From NCBI GenBank assembly GCA_022496805.1, contig CM040087.1, positions 7,328,001 to 7,392,000 on the forward strand: a stretch of DNA of 64,000 nucleotides. Direction: 5' to 3'. Below are positions 33,901-51,339 of this stretch, piece after piece. The notes under the pieces are model-generated. The model made no database searches and was not told the origin of the DNA. It saw nothing but the letters and a program-made list of their open reading frames with translations. Position numbers and translations under genes: made by a program. The stretch is from Pohlia nutans (taxonomy: Eukaryota > Streptophyta > Bryopsida > Bryales > Mniaceae). The stretch's first letter is position 1. The number at the start of each line of letters is the position of its first letter.

Positions 33901-36597
33901 TGATTTCTTTTACAGCTTTCATACATCAAAGCCAGGCTAATGTAAAAAGTGACGAGGATATTTAGAAAGGATATTGATATATGCAATCTATATAAACGTC
34001 TTGGGGTGGAGTTGCAGGTTAATGGCATTAGAGATGGAGACTGCTATGAGCTTGTTGACACAGTTGTGGGGAGCTCAATTCTTCCATGGCGCCCAGTCAT
34101 TGAGTCTACTTTTACCGAGAACTCCAACGAGGCAGTTAATCTGGTCGTCGAACGTCTGCCAGGAAGTTTTCCTCACGGAGGTTACTATCTCTTCCCTTTG
34201 AGCTTCTCTGTCCATGATTTTAAGATAATAAACAAGAGCTCTTGTCTCTCGACAGGTGAATCTCCCACTTCCATTGCGGAGGCTGTTGAAGTAGAGGTTA
34301 AATTATGTATGAAGCCATGAAACAAGATCATCTACCCATGCGCCTAAAGTGCACATCTCCACATTACCTACGAATATCATCAATTTTTGTTGACATCCAG
34401 CAGTATTTCTGACTTGAGAAAAATAGCTATCTCAATCTATGCGAGCTATGTCTATTAGTTCGAACCGATTTGATCCATTACCTCTCAATCTTATGGATAG
34501 GGTGTGCATGTGACTTTCAGGGGTTGCTGGCGGTCAGTTAGAGATTTATCGTGAGCATCTGATATGTACACCAAAAATCACAGCTGAAGGGAATATTAAG
34601 GAGGTGTGTTTACCACCTGAAGGTCTTGCTCGATTTCTGAGCCTCATTGAATCGATACCACTAGACAGGCAACGCTTAATGCCAAGACATTGGGATTCAG
34701 AAGGCCGACCTCGAGGGTCCAAATCAGTTCCACCGTACTCCATATATCACCACAGGTATGGCAACAACATGATTTAGTATTGTAAACCGTCATTGACAGT
34801 ATCGCTCCATCTTTTGGTATATTTTCTCAAGTCTGCAGTCAGTATGGGCTATCTCCTTTTCTGAGTCAGTATATGACGGGGCTCTGTCTGCTATTGAAAT
34901 TTTTGGAAGTCATCAAGCTCTGCTGCTACAAGTTTGGCCGAAGGTTTATTATGTGAAATGCATTTTGATCTTCGTGTCTGTTGATTAACCAGACATTTCC
35001 TCGTCTTTCTCTAGATATATGTTGCAGAAGAACTTCGCTAGAGGGGCTTTTGGCGAGATTTGGTTAGCAGTTAAGCGACCATGTTTGAAGGACGACATTG
35101 GTGAAAAGGAGTTCTTTTCTGTGCACAATAATGCGTCTCTACAAACCAACTCCTCAGAGTCTCAACGTGCAGACTACATCCCAAATGGAAAATACTCTAG
35201 TAAAGATCGCAGTAACAGTGGTTGGGCATCAGGACATTTTCGACATGGTGACACATTTATATTGAAGAGAATCATGGTATGTTTTGAACGTCAAGCTTCT
35301 TTAGCTCTAGATATATTTTGATTTTTTCATGAACCAGCACTACTTTTCTTGGCTTTATCCGTTGTATTTGAATTCACCAGTTTATTTGCCATAAACCATG
35401 TATTGTAATGCTGTATGACAGGTCGAGAAAGGTGGCAGTGCGTATTTTAGTGGCCTTCGTGAGAAGTACTTTGGAGAGGTATTTCTCAATAAAACTCAAG
35501 TTTCTAGGGAAAGTAACCAGGGTTTTTCATCTTCGAATACTGGCATCAACCGGAAGGGTTCTTATTGGACGGGTTCATGGAGTCCGAAAAAGGTGTTGGA
35601 GTTCTTTAATTTTGCCAACGTGAGTAGCCAAACTGAGGACCCTAATTCGGGTTTAGACCATATAGCGCGGTATGTTGAATCCTTTGAGTGGCCTGGTAAA
35701 GAATTGTGGCTCGTCTTCCATTTTGAAGGGAAGTCTCTATCCAGCCTTTTGTACACTGCAGGGGCAGATGCCGAGGATGATAGAGATCTCAAGGGTTTCA
35801 AAGTTGTGCAACCATCGCCGTGGTGGAGGTGGCTCAAAACAACGGAAGAAGGTAGATTAGAGATGCGCAGCATTATACACCAGTTGCTACTAGCTGTCAA
35901 AGCGTGCCATGATCTCAATATCACTCATCGGGATATCAAACCTGAAAATATGGTAGTCAGTACGGAAAGAGGAAGTGACTGGCCTTCCAACTTGACATTG
36001 CGGATTATAGACTTTGGAAGTGCTATTGACCGATATTCTTTGAAGCATCTATATAATCCTTCTGGACCTTCTCAAGCAGAGCAAACAGTAGAATATGCAC
36101 CTCCAGAAGCCACTCTTAGCCAACATTGGCTATATTTTCATCCTGATCAAGCACATGTGTACGACATGTGGAGCGTTGGAGTTGTAATGCTTGAGCTAGT
36201 GCTGGGCACTCCACATGTGTTCCAAATTAGTTCACGTACCCGGGTTCTCCTAGACCAACAACTTGAAGGCATGGATGAGGCAGCCAAGAACACTATCTAC
36301 TTATTGAGAGCATATTTAGAGATGTGCATCTTGCTCCCAGGAATCCCGCCACAGCATCATCATCACCATCAATCAGGTACTATCGAGAAATCTGAGGAAG
36401 CACGGTTAGCAGCCTGGAAGTGTACAGAGGAGTCGGTCATGCAACAAATCAAGCAGCGGGATCCTCTTGGCATTGGAATGCCAGATATATGGGCACTTCG
36501 ACTTCTTCGTGAGTTGTTACAATGGTATCCTGGGGATCGAATTTCAGTAGATGAGGCTTTAAAACATCCTTACCTCCATCCAAGTCGTCAACGCTGA
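30914..36597 (+). CDS. PP2C-type phosphatase fused to a protein kinase, with N-terminal signal peptide
   Basis: Resembles the plant family of Arabidopsis At3g63330/At3g63340 (from memory). Exons: 30914-31035, 31137-31246, 31492-31850, 31970-32288, 32484-33250, 33643-33815, 34018-34180, 34256-34306, 34521-34755, 35015-35276 and 35422-36597, about 1,245 residues. The start [20 protein letters not shown] is a signal peptide or membrane anchor. The phosphatase metal-site motifs are all present: RPRQEDR, VFDGHGG, SRSIGD, ASDGIFE and GSRDNLA. The kinase follows: a loose glycine loop (ARGAFGEIW), FILKRI lysine, [13 protein letters not shown] and YAPPEA, so both halves look catalytic. One frame break lies in exon 4 between about 32100 and 32150: the upstream part (GSTACVVL ... 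SPPDATT) and downstream part ([10 protein letters not shown]) are in different frames and no plausible intron fits. This is either an indel or an assembly error. The other exon joins are phase-consistent. Confidence 0.85.
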
Positions 36598-36601
36598 TCG
36601 A

Positions 36602-36735
36602 CATCAGAAAAGTTGGGTCAGACTATTTTGGTTCCATTGACACCAAAGGCTGCATACAGGTCACTTTAGTGTCATTTTATCCATACTAGGTTGGTATGGA
36701 GGTTGGCACCAAATTATCTTAATTGCATTTCAATG
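36602..36735 (+). repeat. R-type repeat fragment with an empty TTAA site
   Basis: Shares 'ttatccatactaggttggta' and flanks with 1818-1930 and 12990-13098. It starts 5 bp after the PP2C-kinase stop codon, so it probably forms part of that 3' UTR. It reads through 'atcTTAAttgcattt', where the 13.1-kb copy carries element E3. Confidence 0.75.
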
Positions 36736-37594
36736 CACCATCATGACACCATATTCACATGCAGTTCCTGATGGAAACGTCTTATGGACAGTCTCGTGAG
36801 AGATTTTTTTGTAGTGCCTGAAATACATCAAGGACTTCTGGGATAGTCACAGTTGATTATGCTACATCAAGTCAGGCCTGGTGGTATTACAGCCCCTTTG
36901 AGGTACTCACTCCTAAGTTTCATTCTTTCCAGTGCCATTAGTATCGATTTGTGTACAATTCTTGAACCTTTCCTTTCAAGTTTGGTGTTTGGTGCATGAC
37001 CTTTTCGATTCATCCACAGGAGTTGGTGTTCGAATTTGCAATTGCTCTATGGCATGAAAGACGAAGATCTCTTGCAACTGATGCGGCATGGATAAGCCCC
37101 TCGTCATAATCTCTGCGTTTCATTTCTATTTCTCAGCATTGATGACAACTTGGGTCTGCAGACTTTAGTTTTGGAAGGGAGAGAGCGCGTGCAGTTAATT
37201 CTTGCATGAATCTTAGTGGTGCAGTTGCAACACAGTTTTGCATCAGCCCAATTACACTTAAGTACATGACTTGTGGAAAGCACTCCTGTTCAGGAGACCA
37301 TATATGATACTGCCGTTTCTTTCGTTTTGTATCTGTACATGTCAGATGGATATGCTCGACTTAACATTGACAGTTGTGTACAAGCGCAGCTCTTTTGCAG
37401 ATTTCAAACAGTGCCGTATGACATGCAAATCACTACCTACATGCATATCATGTCATATACCTGATCGCTTCAATGGAGGTCAGAGAAAATCTAAATAGAT
37501 ATGATAGCATTACCAGTGCAGGGAGAAGTTGAGACACTGACTCATTGGTGAATCACATGAATCCATCTCGTCTATATGTTACTTCAGACATCTG

Positions 37595-40500
37595 TTATAA
37601 TATGTTCTTCACAATTTTCCAGTTCTGAACGTACTTGCGTGTAGGATCAAACACCTCCATGTGCCTAGGCTCAGCTAAGTACCCATACAGTACCCGTTTT
37701 GGTTTCCCTGTGTCATCCAAGCGCACAAAATCAGTGCCGTCTTTGATACTATCTGGACCCAGGTGTCGCCATCGGGGTTTAACAGCCAGCCACTCGGTGT
37801 AGCCCCGAGCATTCATCTTGAATTGCTTGTGCAGGGTGGTTGCGTCAACCCAAGCCTGCCTTGAGGGTTTGAACTCAACCAGTACTCGGCCCTTGTGCCC
37901 ATTCTTCCCACAGATCGGTCTGAAGGTGTGGTTTCCCTTGTGGGCCAATGCTACTGCAATCACAGTAGGGCCATCGGCGTGTAAGAAGTGGAGGATCTGG
38001 AAAGGAGCAGTGGTATTTACTGAAGAACAAGTTCATTGAAATGGCTACAATTGAGCTGCAATTGTTGTATACACATCCCTGGCGGTGGTTTACGTACCTT
38101 CGAGAACTTCGGTAAGTTCTGCCTCATCCACACCCTTCCATTGTCCATCCGGACCTTTCTCGGTGCGTGTGTTTTCCAGCACGAATATAGGAGGCCATAC
38201 CATTATTTCATCACTTGGCTTTTTCGAGGACCTGTCGGTTGATTTGTTGACTTGATCTAATGCCACCATGTCAAAGTTCATGAGTTCGCAGATTGCCCGT
38301 GCGTAGCCTCGGTGCTCAGCCATTTTGATCCTCTTCATGGTCTTTGCATGCGATACCAGTGCCTTGACATCTGGGACACGTTTTATTTTCCTGAGAAAGA
38401 ACAATTATCTCAGTGCATTGCTACAGACTTTATCTGCTGCACACATTCTGATTCTATTAGATTTTGAGCTAAATGATCTACAGACAATCGGGTTAGGGGA
38501 TTCTGGAATCTACAGGTACGGAGACGTCACCTCCCCAGTATAATTAGTGACCATTGCTATCATCAATTTGGAAGGACCGGCTTACCCTCCGAGATTGCAG
38601 ACATCACAAGTCAACCCATCCCCGGATTCAAATCCTTCTTTCCAGCTCTTGTCATCTGCAAATAATCTCAAGTATCGAATCACAGCTCGTTCCTCCCTCT
38701 GGCAAGCCTCATCATCGTAATCTTGGTCATTTGCACTCGTGCAGACGGAGTCGAAGGAACTTTCAGATTTTTCGGGAGCTGGTGTCACAGGGGCCTGGTA
38801 GAGCGGGGATGGTTTCCAGGCAAGGGTCTTCTCACCCTTTACACCTGAGTCGCAAAATGAATAACATGAATTCACTAGAGCCATGTACCATGTCGTGAAT
38901 AAAACGATACAATTTTTAGACGCACAGCTTGCCCTATATCTTTTCAAAATGCAAAGAGTTTTTGTAATGGCACATCTCATCAATTGCCGCACTTCCCAGT
39001 CTGTTCTTCTCTTCTTTTGGAATATTATCATTGGGAGTAATGTAATAGTAGTGCCTGTCTCTAACCTGTGGAGAGGAATGTTTTTAAGTTATAAAATTGA
39101 CCTCTTGCAATTCCTGTCACTCTGTATGCGTGATGTACTAATGAAGTTGTCTTATTTCTAGCTCATGCAGTAAAGAGATTTACCCTCCGTGATGGTTCAC
39201 CATTTTCTAAGTGTAAGAGACGAGCGGGCTTGGACATGATACCAACAGTGCAGAGATCCAGGACTAAGCAACGGGTTTTTAATTACCTGGATGGATCAGA
39301 TCCTGATCTGGTACAACAATGTCGCATTCTGGATTGCCATCTCGATTCTCCCTTGATTCCAGATAGTCACCTTCGTCAATGAAGTCAGGAAGATCATATT
39401 CTATTCGACCTCCGAATTCGGATCTTTGCATCGCTCGGAGACTATGCCCATGCCTTCTACTTCCACTGGGCTCTGGGGAAAGGGATACGTCCGAGCTGTC
39501 GATTCTTTTGAGACGACCTGAGACGGTCAGCGACGGGGTTGAGAGCTCCTGGGGCCTGGACTCCGCATCCGATTCTAACATGATTTTTTCACCTCTAAAC
39601 GATGCAGGACCAGCTTGTGGTTTCAAGCAATCCCAGTTTTCGACGTTCCGCAAGCGCACTGTCATGCGACTGGCCGGGTCCATTTGATCTCGTGTTGGGC
39701 CATTGGTCGGGGTCGACACGTCTTGTCCACAGATCCCAGAGCCTTCGTCAGATTTCGAGGTCTGGTTTGGCGTTCTCCCATTCCTCCGAGTCGTCCTGGC
39801 CCGGGACCCTCTCGGACCACCCTCTCGTGACGAATGGTGACGGTTGGCAGCGGTCGACCTTGATTCCTTGCGTTCAGTCCGATGTCGGTGCTCGCCATGA
39901 CCACTTCCTCTCTCCCTGTGCTCACCATGTCCACTCCCTCGTTCTTTGTGCAGCTCGCCGTGCCCACCACTTCGCCTTTCTAGTTTCGCTAATTCTCTTG
40001 CCTTTTCGACCTCACTCCAGTTTCTGCCACGACTGGATGGGCGCTTGTTGGTGGGTGACAAATCCGTGGGCGGCGGCGTGTCCCAGGGCGTAACGAAGAT
40101 TTCACGAGGCGACGATCTCTCTGCATACACAATGAACACAGGTTCTTGGCGTCCTTTGCAATGAAAGTACTTTCATTTGTGCCAAAAAAAAAAACAAAAA
40201 AAAAAAACACAGGTTCTTGGATATTCATTCATCAGATGCTATTAACCCTTAAAAAGACCAAGAAGTCATGGTTTTAAAATGACAAATTCAATCAATCACA
40301 TCCTGATGCAATATAATTCAAATGGGACCAATACTTTTATCACCAGAAGTACTGAAGAGTGGTGCATGTGTTGGTCCCAAAAAATTTGAACCAAAAAAAG
40401 TCCACGTATGGCCTTACTCAAAACTACTAAAAATATCATGAGACTCAATTTGGGCTTCTTGGTCCTTTAGGGGTTAAGTGGAAGCTTGGAATATCACCCA

Positions 40501-41435
40501 TAATTTGATTTAACACCAAAATAATGTAACACAATAAATCGTTTACCTTGGGACCAGCATCAAACACTAAAGCAACAAGTGGTCAATATGAGATTCAAAG
40601 TTCAACACCTAATTCATGGTGTTCCTACTTTTTCATACGACTACAAAATAATGTATGGTACACTAAATAGAAAACAGAGTGTATAAGGCCGTCACTTCAA
40701 AATGGAGCCCTAAAGTTAGAGAAGGAATTAACATGTCATCGGTTGGAACTGATCGTACCACAATGTCTTGCATCATCTCGTGGATTCTCAACCCTGCGAA
40801 GCTCTGATGGGTGCTGCAGCTCGTGTAGGCGTGTTTCGACTGCAAGGCCAGGATGTCCTTCTCTGACACTTCCATAAAGACTGTCATATGATCTCAGGTC
40901 AGCTGTGGTTGGATATAAATCCTTGGTTGCTGCGATATCACTCTGCAATGCCTTGGAATCAGAAGGATCTGTAGCTCCATGTCTACCTGCTTCTCCTCTG
41001 TGTGATTCGTAGACATTTGGCCCTCCTGGACCTTCACTTCAAAGCAACTTCGTCAAAGAGCTACTACGACCTTGGACTTGACAAAACGTTGCTCAAGATC
41101 ATGACAGGTAGGAGTTCCAGTAGTGCCCTAGTTTTGGGCCACAAAAGATTCAAGCGGTTTCTATTGAATGGTCACTCACCATCAAAGAATAAATGTGTTG
41201 GATACTTGGACGCAAGCCACTGCGAGCATTCGGCCAGATCGTCGGACGAGCACGGGCGAGCGATGGAAGTTCCCGTGGGAGTGGCCAACGCAAACGCAAA
41301 TTGTGTACTGTCGCCCAATCGGACTTTGTGTGCAATCAGCCCAAACTCACAGAGCACTTCCTTCAGTTTCCTCTTCCTCTCAAACCTCTTCATTGTCTCC
41401 TCCGGTGTCTCCATCATCATCCTTTGGTAGTCCAT
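37595..41435 (-). CDS. SGS3-like protein (zf-XS and XS domains)
   Basis: XS-domain proteins bind double-stranded RNA; SGS3 works with RDR6 in trans-acting siRNA and antiviral silencing. Exons: 41435-41180, 41025-40759, 40120-39287, 38844-38586, 38390-38098 and 38019-37595, all phases consistent, 777 residues. The N-terminal ~175 residues (MDYQRMMMETPEETMKRFER) are not recognised. Exon 3 is charged and repetitive (GSGHGEHRE units) then acidic. A zinc finger spans exons 4-5 (LTCDVC ... LVSHAKT ... AEHRG). The XS domain starts at VWPPIFVLENTR and runs to LYGYLAEPRHMEVF. The protein stops 17 residues later, so the long coiled coil that follows XS in SGS3 is missing: truncation, an unseen further exon, or a distinct XS subfamily. 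Intron 2 carries a TTAA-type element (40246). An AG at the last 5'-leader bases (GTTTTCAG|AATTG) suggests a leader intron. Confidence 0.78.
40246..40473. mobile_element. TTAA-flanked (piggyBac-like) element E10
   Basis: A 228-bp element, CCCTTAAAAAGACCAAGAAG ... CTTCTTGGTCCTTTAGGGG, between TTAA 40242-40245 and 40474-40477. It lies in an intron of the SGS3-like gene. Same size class as 46267 and 53526. Confidence 0.85.
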
Positions 41436-43010
41436 TTTGCTGCTTCAATTCTGAAAACGATCGCTAGGTTTTCATCGCCTCAGTCCATGCTTCTTTCTCC
41501 CTGCTCCTCTTCATACCTGCCAATATCAGCTACCAGGTGCGTCATCACTCACCAACATACATTAATTTCCTTTCTCACATAACAATTTTAAACGTCACGG
41601 TTCCCGAACTTCGCTCGAGAATCACATTAGATTTAAAAGCTGGCATTTTGGCTACTGCAAATTGCAATCGACCCATATATTTGAGTGGTCGGAATCTACA
41701 CAGGGCTTCTATGTACTGTAGCTCTCAAGGCAAAATCCAGTGTCATTTGCTGCAGCCTTCGATCTGTCCCCGTGATGTTTATTTTCTTGTATAATCTCAG
41801 ATTTCATGGATCAAGGAAATCTTGTAACTCAGAATCCAGGTCACGGAGTGATAGGCGTTGCAACCATGAAACCCCTGCTGCAGAAGACCATGCTCTGGCT
41901 GCTGAGGAACATGGTTAGCCAGGGTTCATCATCACGTAATAGGAATTGCTGAATTCACAACAGAGGTCGACACCCTAACCATCTGTATATTAATGGCGTT
42001 CCGTCATCGTTCTGGTCTTGATTCACTGTGAAAAACTACGCCTTTGATCTGACTGACTTCGGATTCCAAATTTCAGACATGAGATTTACCTCAGCCTACG
42101 AACGCATTGGGGACGTCGGCGAGAACAGAGCTGATTCGCATCCATCGCTTGACTGCAGCAGCAGCTCCTCATGAGAACCCATCCACTATCCCTGCCAGCA
42201 ATGGCTCATGCCCATGTACAAAAACCGGAACGGGAAATCGACACAAAGTGCTCTAACGGACGGCAACGTTCCAGATATTAGTGAGAGTTTCAATGCCGTG
42301 GTGCAGAACTCAGATTCGGGAGATCGACTGAGTAGTAGCGGTAATCTTCTCGAGGAAAACGTGAGGCTACTGCAACTGCTCGATATCTTTGTTCAATCAG
42401 CCGGCCCAACAGCTAGCTCGCCTGTAGCTCTGGTTGATCTCTCACACTCTGTATGAGTGATCTATCTGCAAGTGCGGCTGCGTACAGAGGAATCTAGTCA
42501 GGGAATAATAAGAAGAAATTATGGTGGGGGTGGGGAGGCCATGGATCGATATCTGTATGTACGTAACGACGACGACGGAGAGGTTGTTGCAGAGTAGGTT
42601 GGCGTTTCTTGCAGGAAGCCTGAGGGAAGGAGACGAAGGTGGTTGCAAAGAGACTGGGTCTATGACTCGTCAGTCCTTCCGTTAACAGAAAATGTGACCA
42701 TCCATCCATCGATTCTCAACATCTCATCCACAGGGAAGGATCTCACACGCATTTATTGCTGGCTGGAAGACTGAGGAGTCAGTGATGTCACATGTCCAAC
42801 GGGGGGGAAAAAAACAGGGGAAGGGGGAAAAGAAAATATCAACAAACAAACAAACAAACAAACAAACAAACCTGATATGGTTCTTTGGGCAGGTGAAATA
42901 ATGCTTTCAACCAAACCCTGGCTGTATGTTTCCATTTTGGGGACTCAATTAACCTGTCAAGAACCGAGTTTGGAATGTCAGTGAGGAGCCGGTTTGTTAG
43001 TGATAAATAA
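41436..43010. other. Spacer between the divergent SGS3-like and RPT4 genes
   Basis: Holds the promoters of both divergent genes. A reading frame at 42208-42456 (ends SSGNLLEENVRLLQLLDIF) is unrecognised and unsupported by splice or homology. An (AAAC)n run lies at about 42839-42871. Confidence 0.4.
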
Positions 43011-43015
43011 ATAAA

Positions 43016-43020
43016 TATAA
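43016..43020 (+). promoter_or_regulatory. TATA box of RPT4
   Basis: TATAA in 'aaataaatataaagacc', 77 bp before the RPT4 ATG, which leaves a leader of roughly 45 bp. Confidence 0.5.
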
Positions 43021-43096
43021 AGACCTTGCTGAGGCTTACTTTTCATTTGTGTCAGTAAGATTGTTGAGGAGCTGATCGAGGGACGAATTCAGCACC

Positions 43097-48280
<5,184 letters not shown>

Positions 48281-51235
48281 TAGAACATTCCAATCCAACA
48301 CTGGGAAGTTCAGTTGTTGGTCGTGACCAGATTTTGAACATATGATGATGATGTTTGCGGAAGCTTCCTTCCGTACCTGCTGCTGCTGCACGCATCACAA
48401 GGAAAATCGGACCGACCACTACAGTGACTGCACCGCTCATGTTGCTCAACCTGGCGACTGTCAAACTGAGATCTAGGCTTAAAATTTTCCCCAGCCAGGC
48501 ACCTAATTAAATTATAGATACTACGGACCACGAACTCTCTCACTGTCAGAGATGACTTTCCGATACCACCCGTGGCGTGCAGACATCGTTCCAAGCCACC
48601 ATCCTCTCTCAACCCCAAGTTTATGATTCGAGCTCTTCCTCAAGATTACGTGTCGCTCTTCTGCTAACTTGTAGAAATTGTTGAGTACTACTCCTATTAA
48701 TTGCATGTGCAGGACGAACCGGGAGTACTAAATTACGATGCAGGAGTTTCAGAGCAACAACACGTCATATGTAAGGTAACTTGCTGTAGAGTTTCTCCTC
48801 ATCAGTGCAATTCGAATTATGTAAACTAAGTGTGTCGTGGGACCCAAGTGTTAATTAGCTCGTTGATATATATTTGTATATATCCATGAGGTGGCGGGAC
48901 ACTGTGATTCCTTGCGCCGGCGGGATATGTTGATGATCAGTGAAAGGTACAGTAACTGAAATTTATACTGACTATCTGATGACGGACTTCGTAGAATCAC
49001 GGTTTGCTTCCACCACGTTGCAGTGACTCCGGGTCCCTTGCAAATGTGTCTGATGTACACACTTGGTTGGCTTCAAGTGCAAGGACACGCGGGGACATTC
49101 TAGCGATCTATGTGCCTTTATTAATTCATACCGCATAATTTCCACATACTGTACTGACTTTCTAAAATCAGGAAAGAGACGAGCAGTCCGGTTTTCACGT
49201 CTGCTGTGGCCTGCTCCTGCTGGTGGGAAATCGGCAGCTACAGGATTATGTGTAAGTAAAATGCTTTTCTCTTTTGGCACAAATGATCCATTGCAGTGTA
49301 AAATTCTGTACTACAGTACTGGTGGAAGGGAAGGCCCCCTGGGGGGAGTGTATTGCGGCGTTCATGAGGGCCGTGGCGGTGGCCATGGAGCCACGAAATT
49401 GCAGGCGTGGCCGCGGCTCCCGGCCGGAAGATCATTTTGCCTGCCCCTGAAAATCCTCTGCTGGCGTTTCGTGAGCTCTGCTGTCGGTGCCAGGCAGTGT
49501 CCATTTTTATTTATTATTCTTGACCCTACCTACCTATCTACCTACTCAATCTCATCCCGGCTTGTAGAACTGAACTGTTCATCTTAGAACTAATATCCTC
49601 AATAAGTATCCTTGTAGAAAATTATCTATAAAGATATCTCGGTGCGCCCAAAGATACCAATTTGATTCCAAAGGATTATCTCACCTTGTACAGTTTTATC
49701 TCTTGAAGTGGTAATTGTACTAGGGAGAAAATATGTGGAATTTACTCATTGTTGAATTCTTGGTTGTTCTTCTTATTTATACAGAGGGAGTATGTTGGAG
49801 ACAAACAAGGAATTTTGTAGTATCTCCTTAGTTTACCTTTTTTTAATCCTTTGTGGTTTTCTTTGGTTGAATATTTTATCGTCAACTTCTTTGAATATTT
49901 TTTATTTTTTTGGTCTCTTTCTCTCTTTATGTTTAACTTCTACATTTTTCTTTAGTAAAGTAGCCACGCTTGATAAGAAACTATTTGGTATCTAGAAGGA
50001 TGGTTATCATACTAGGGCCAAAAAATAATGTTATGAGCTTGAATATATTCATTTCGATTTCAGTGAAATTTCAATCGTTCCACTCAAACTTCATATATAT
50101 ACAAAATAAATAATAACCATGTGTATGAATTAATATGTAAAACACAAGTCTTTTGAAAATAAATGGGTTCTAGAAGGGTCCAACAAATCAATTATCTTGG
50201 ATGCGTTTGATGAAATAACAGAAAGGGTAAAACATCACTTTTTGAAATCTTCCCTTTTTGCCCAAAATAGACACATCCAATGACCCAATATAACAAATTC
50301 AATGAAGGTAGGTAAAGAAAAAATGAATAGAATTATTCAATTTTGTCTACTATCATCTACTATAAGAAACTTCATCCAAATTTTTGGGGACCATATTTTT
50401 TTGAGTGACGACATTGAAGATTACATTCTTTTGATTTTCTTTTTTACAAGTGTACTATTAGCAATAATTCCAAAATGAGGTAAGATTTTGACAAAAAGTA
50501 ATCAATAAAAACTAATTAATATTAATAATAAACAATGGAGTAGATTCATGTGTTAAAATTTAGGAAAATTTCACTAATGTCATCCACTCCAAAATGGAGA
50601 ATGCTTTCTTCAATATTCTTTGAAAAAAAAATTATCCCTTTTAATGGCAAAACACTAATAACATGCAATAACTTATAGTGACTTTGCCTTGGTCCACAAT
50701 AAATGGTGCAACATATTCCACACCCAATAAGAGAAAAAACAGTCGCTAAGAGGACACGTGGATTTCTAAGATGATGCATGAAGGAATGACAGAAAGCATG
50801 AAGACTACTGAATGTTATGCATTAAAAAAAACATTGCCACCATTATTGGTGAGTGTAAATGAATCGTATCTAGTAGTCCTTCTCCAAAGCCTATGTCACC
50901 AATGTTTGTAAAATCAGTTATGTTTATCTTATTTTCTACAAAATTGTTGTACAACTACAAGAACACAGGAAATCTAAGCAAATTTTGAAGTTATTTAGCT
51001 CAATAATTTCTCACATGTATCTTTAAGTGTTCACACAACATTTACCTGATCAAAGCTCATCAATTTCTCACATTTTAAAACATAACATGTTTTTTTTGTA
51101 TTTTTCTCATATAATTTATTGTTAAACCAATTTACACTGATTTTTCATAATCATTTAAATAAAAATTAATTTTATAAGGTTTTTAGAGTTTTTCTCTTGT
51201 GATAAGTGTAGTAATTACTAAAATGCCTAAAATAG
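48281..51235. other. Gene-poor spacer after RPT4
   Basis: Includes the RPT4 3' UTR. A GC-rich patch at about 49320-49500 lies in a 174-codon plus-strand reading frame (49063-49587) of unknown nature. The rest is AT-rich without recognised features. Confidence 0.4.
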
Positions 51236-51237
51236 TA

Positions 51238-51339
51238 CTCCCTCTGTCCCATAATGACTTGCACGTAGGTTCTCTGAAATCTACCTCAAGAGGTAGATTT
51301 CAGAGAACCTAAGTGCAAGTCATTATGGGACAGAGGGAG
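51238..51339. mobile_element. Stowaway-type MITE, perfect foldback
   Basis: A 102-bp element that is palindromic almost end to end. It starts CTCCCTCTGTCCCATAATG and ends in the inverse, flanked by TA at 51236-51237 and 51340-51341. The CTCCCTCYGT end and TA duplication are the Stowaway (Tc1/mariner) signature. The near-perfect arms suggest recent activity. Confidence 0.92.

Noticed and set aside
42208..42456. 82-codon frame between the SGS3-like gene and RPT4
   Set aside because: No homology, no splice context, and it lies in a promoter region; left as unresolved spacer.
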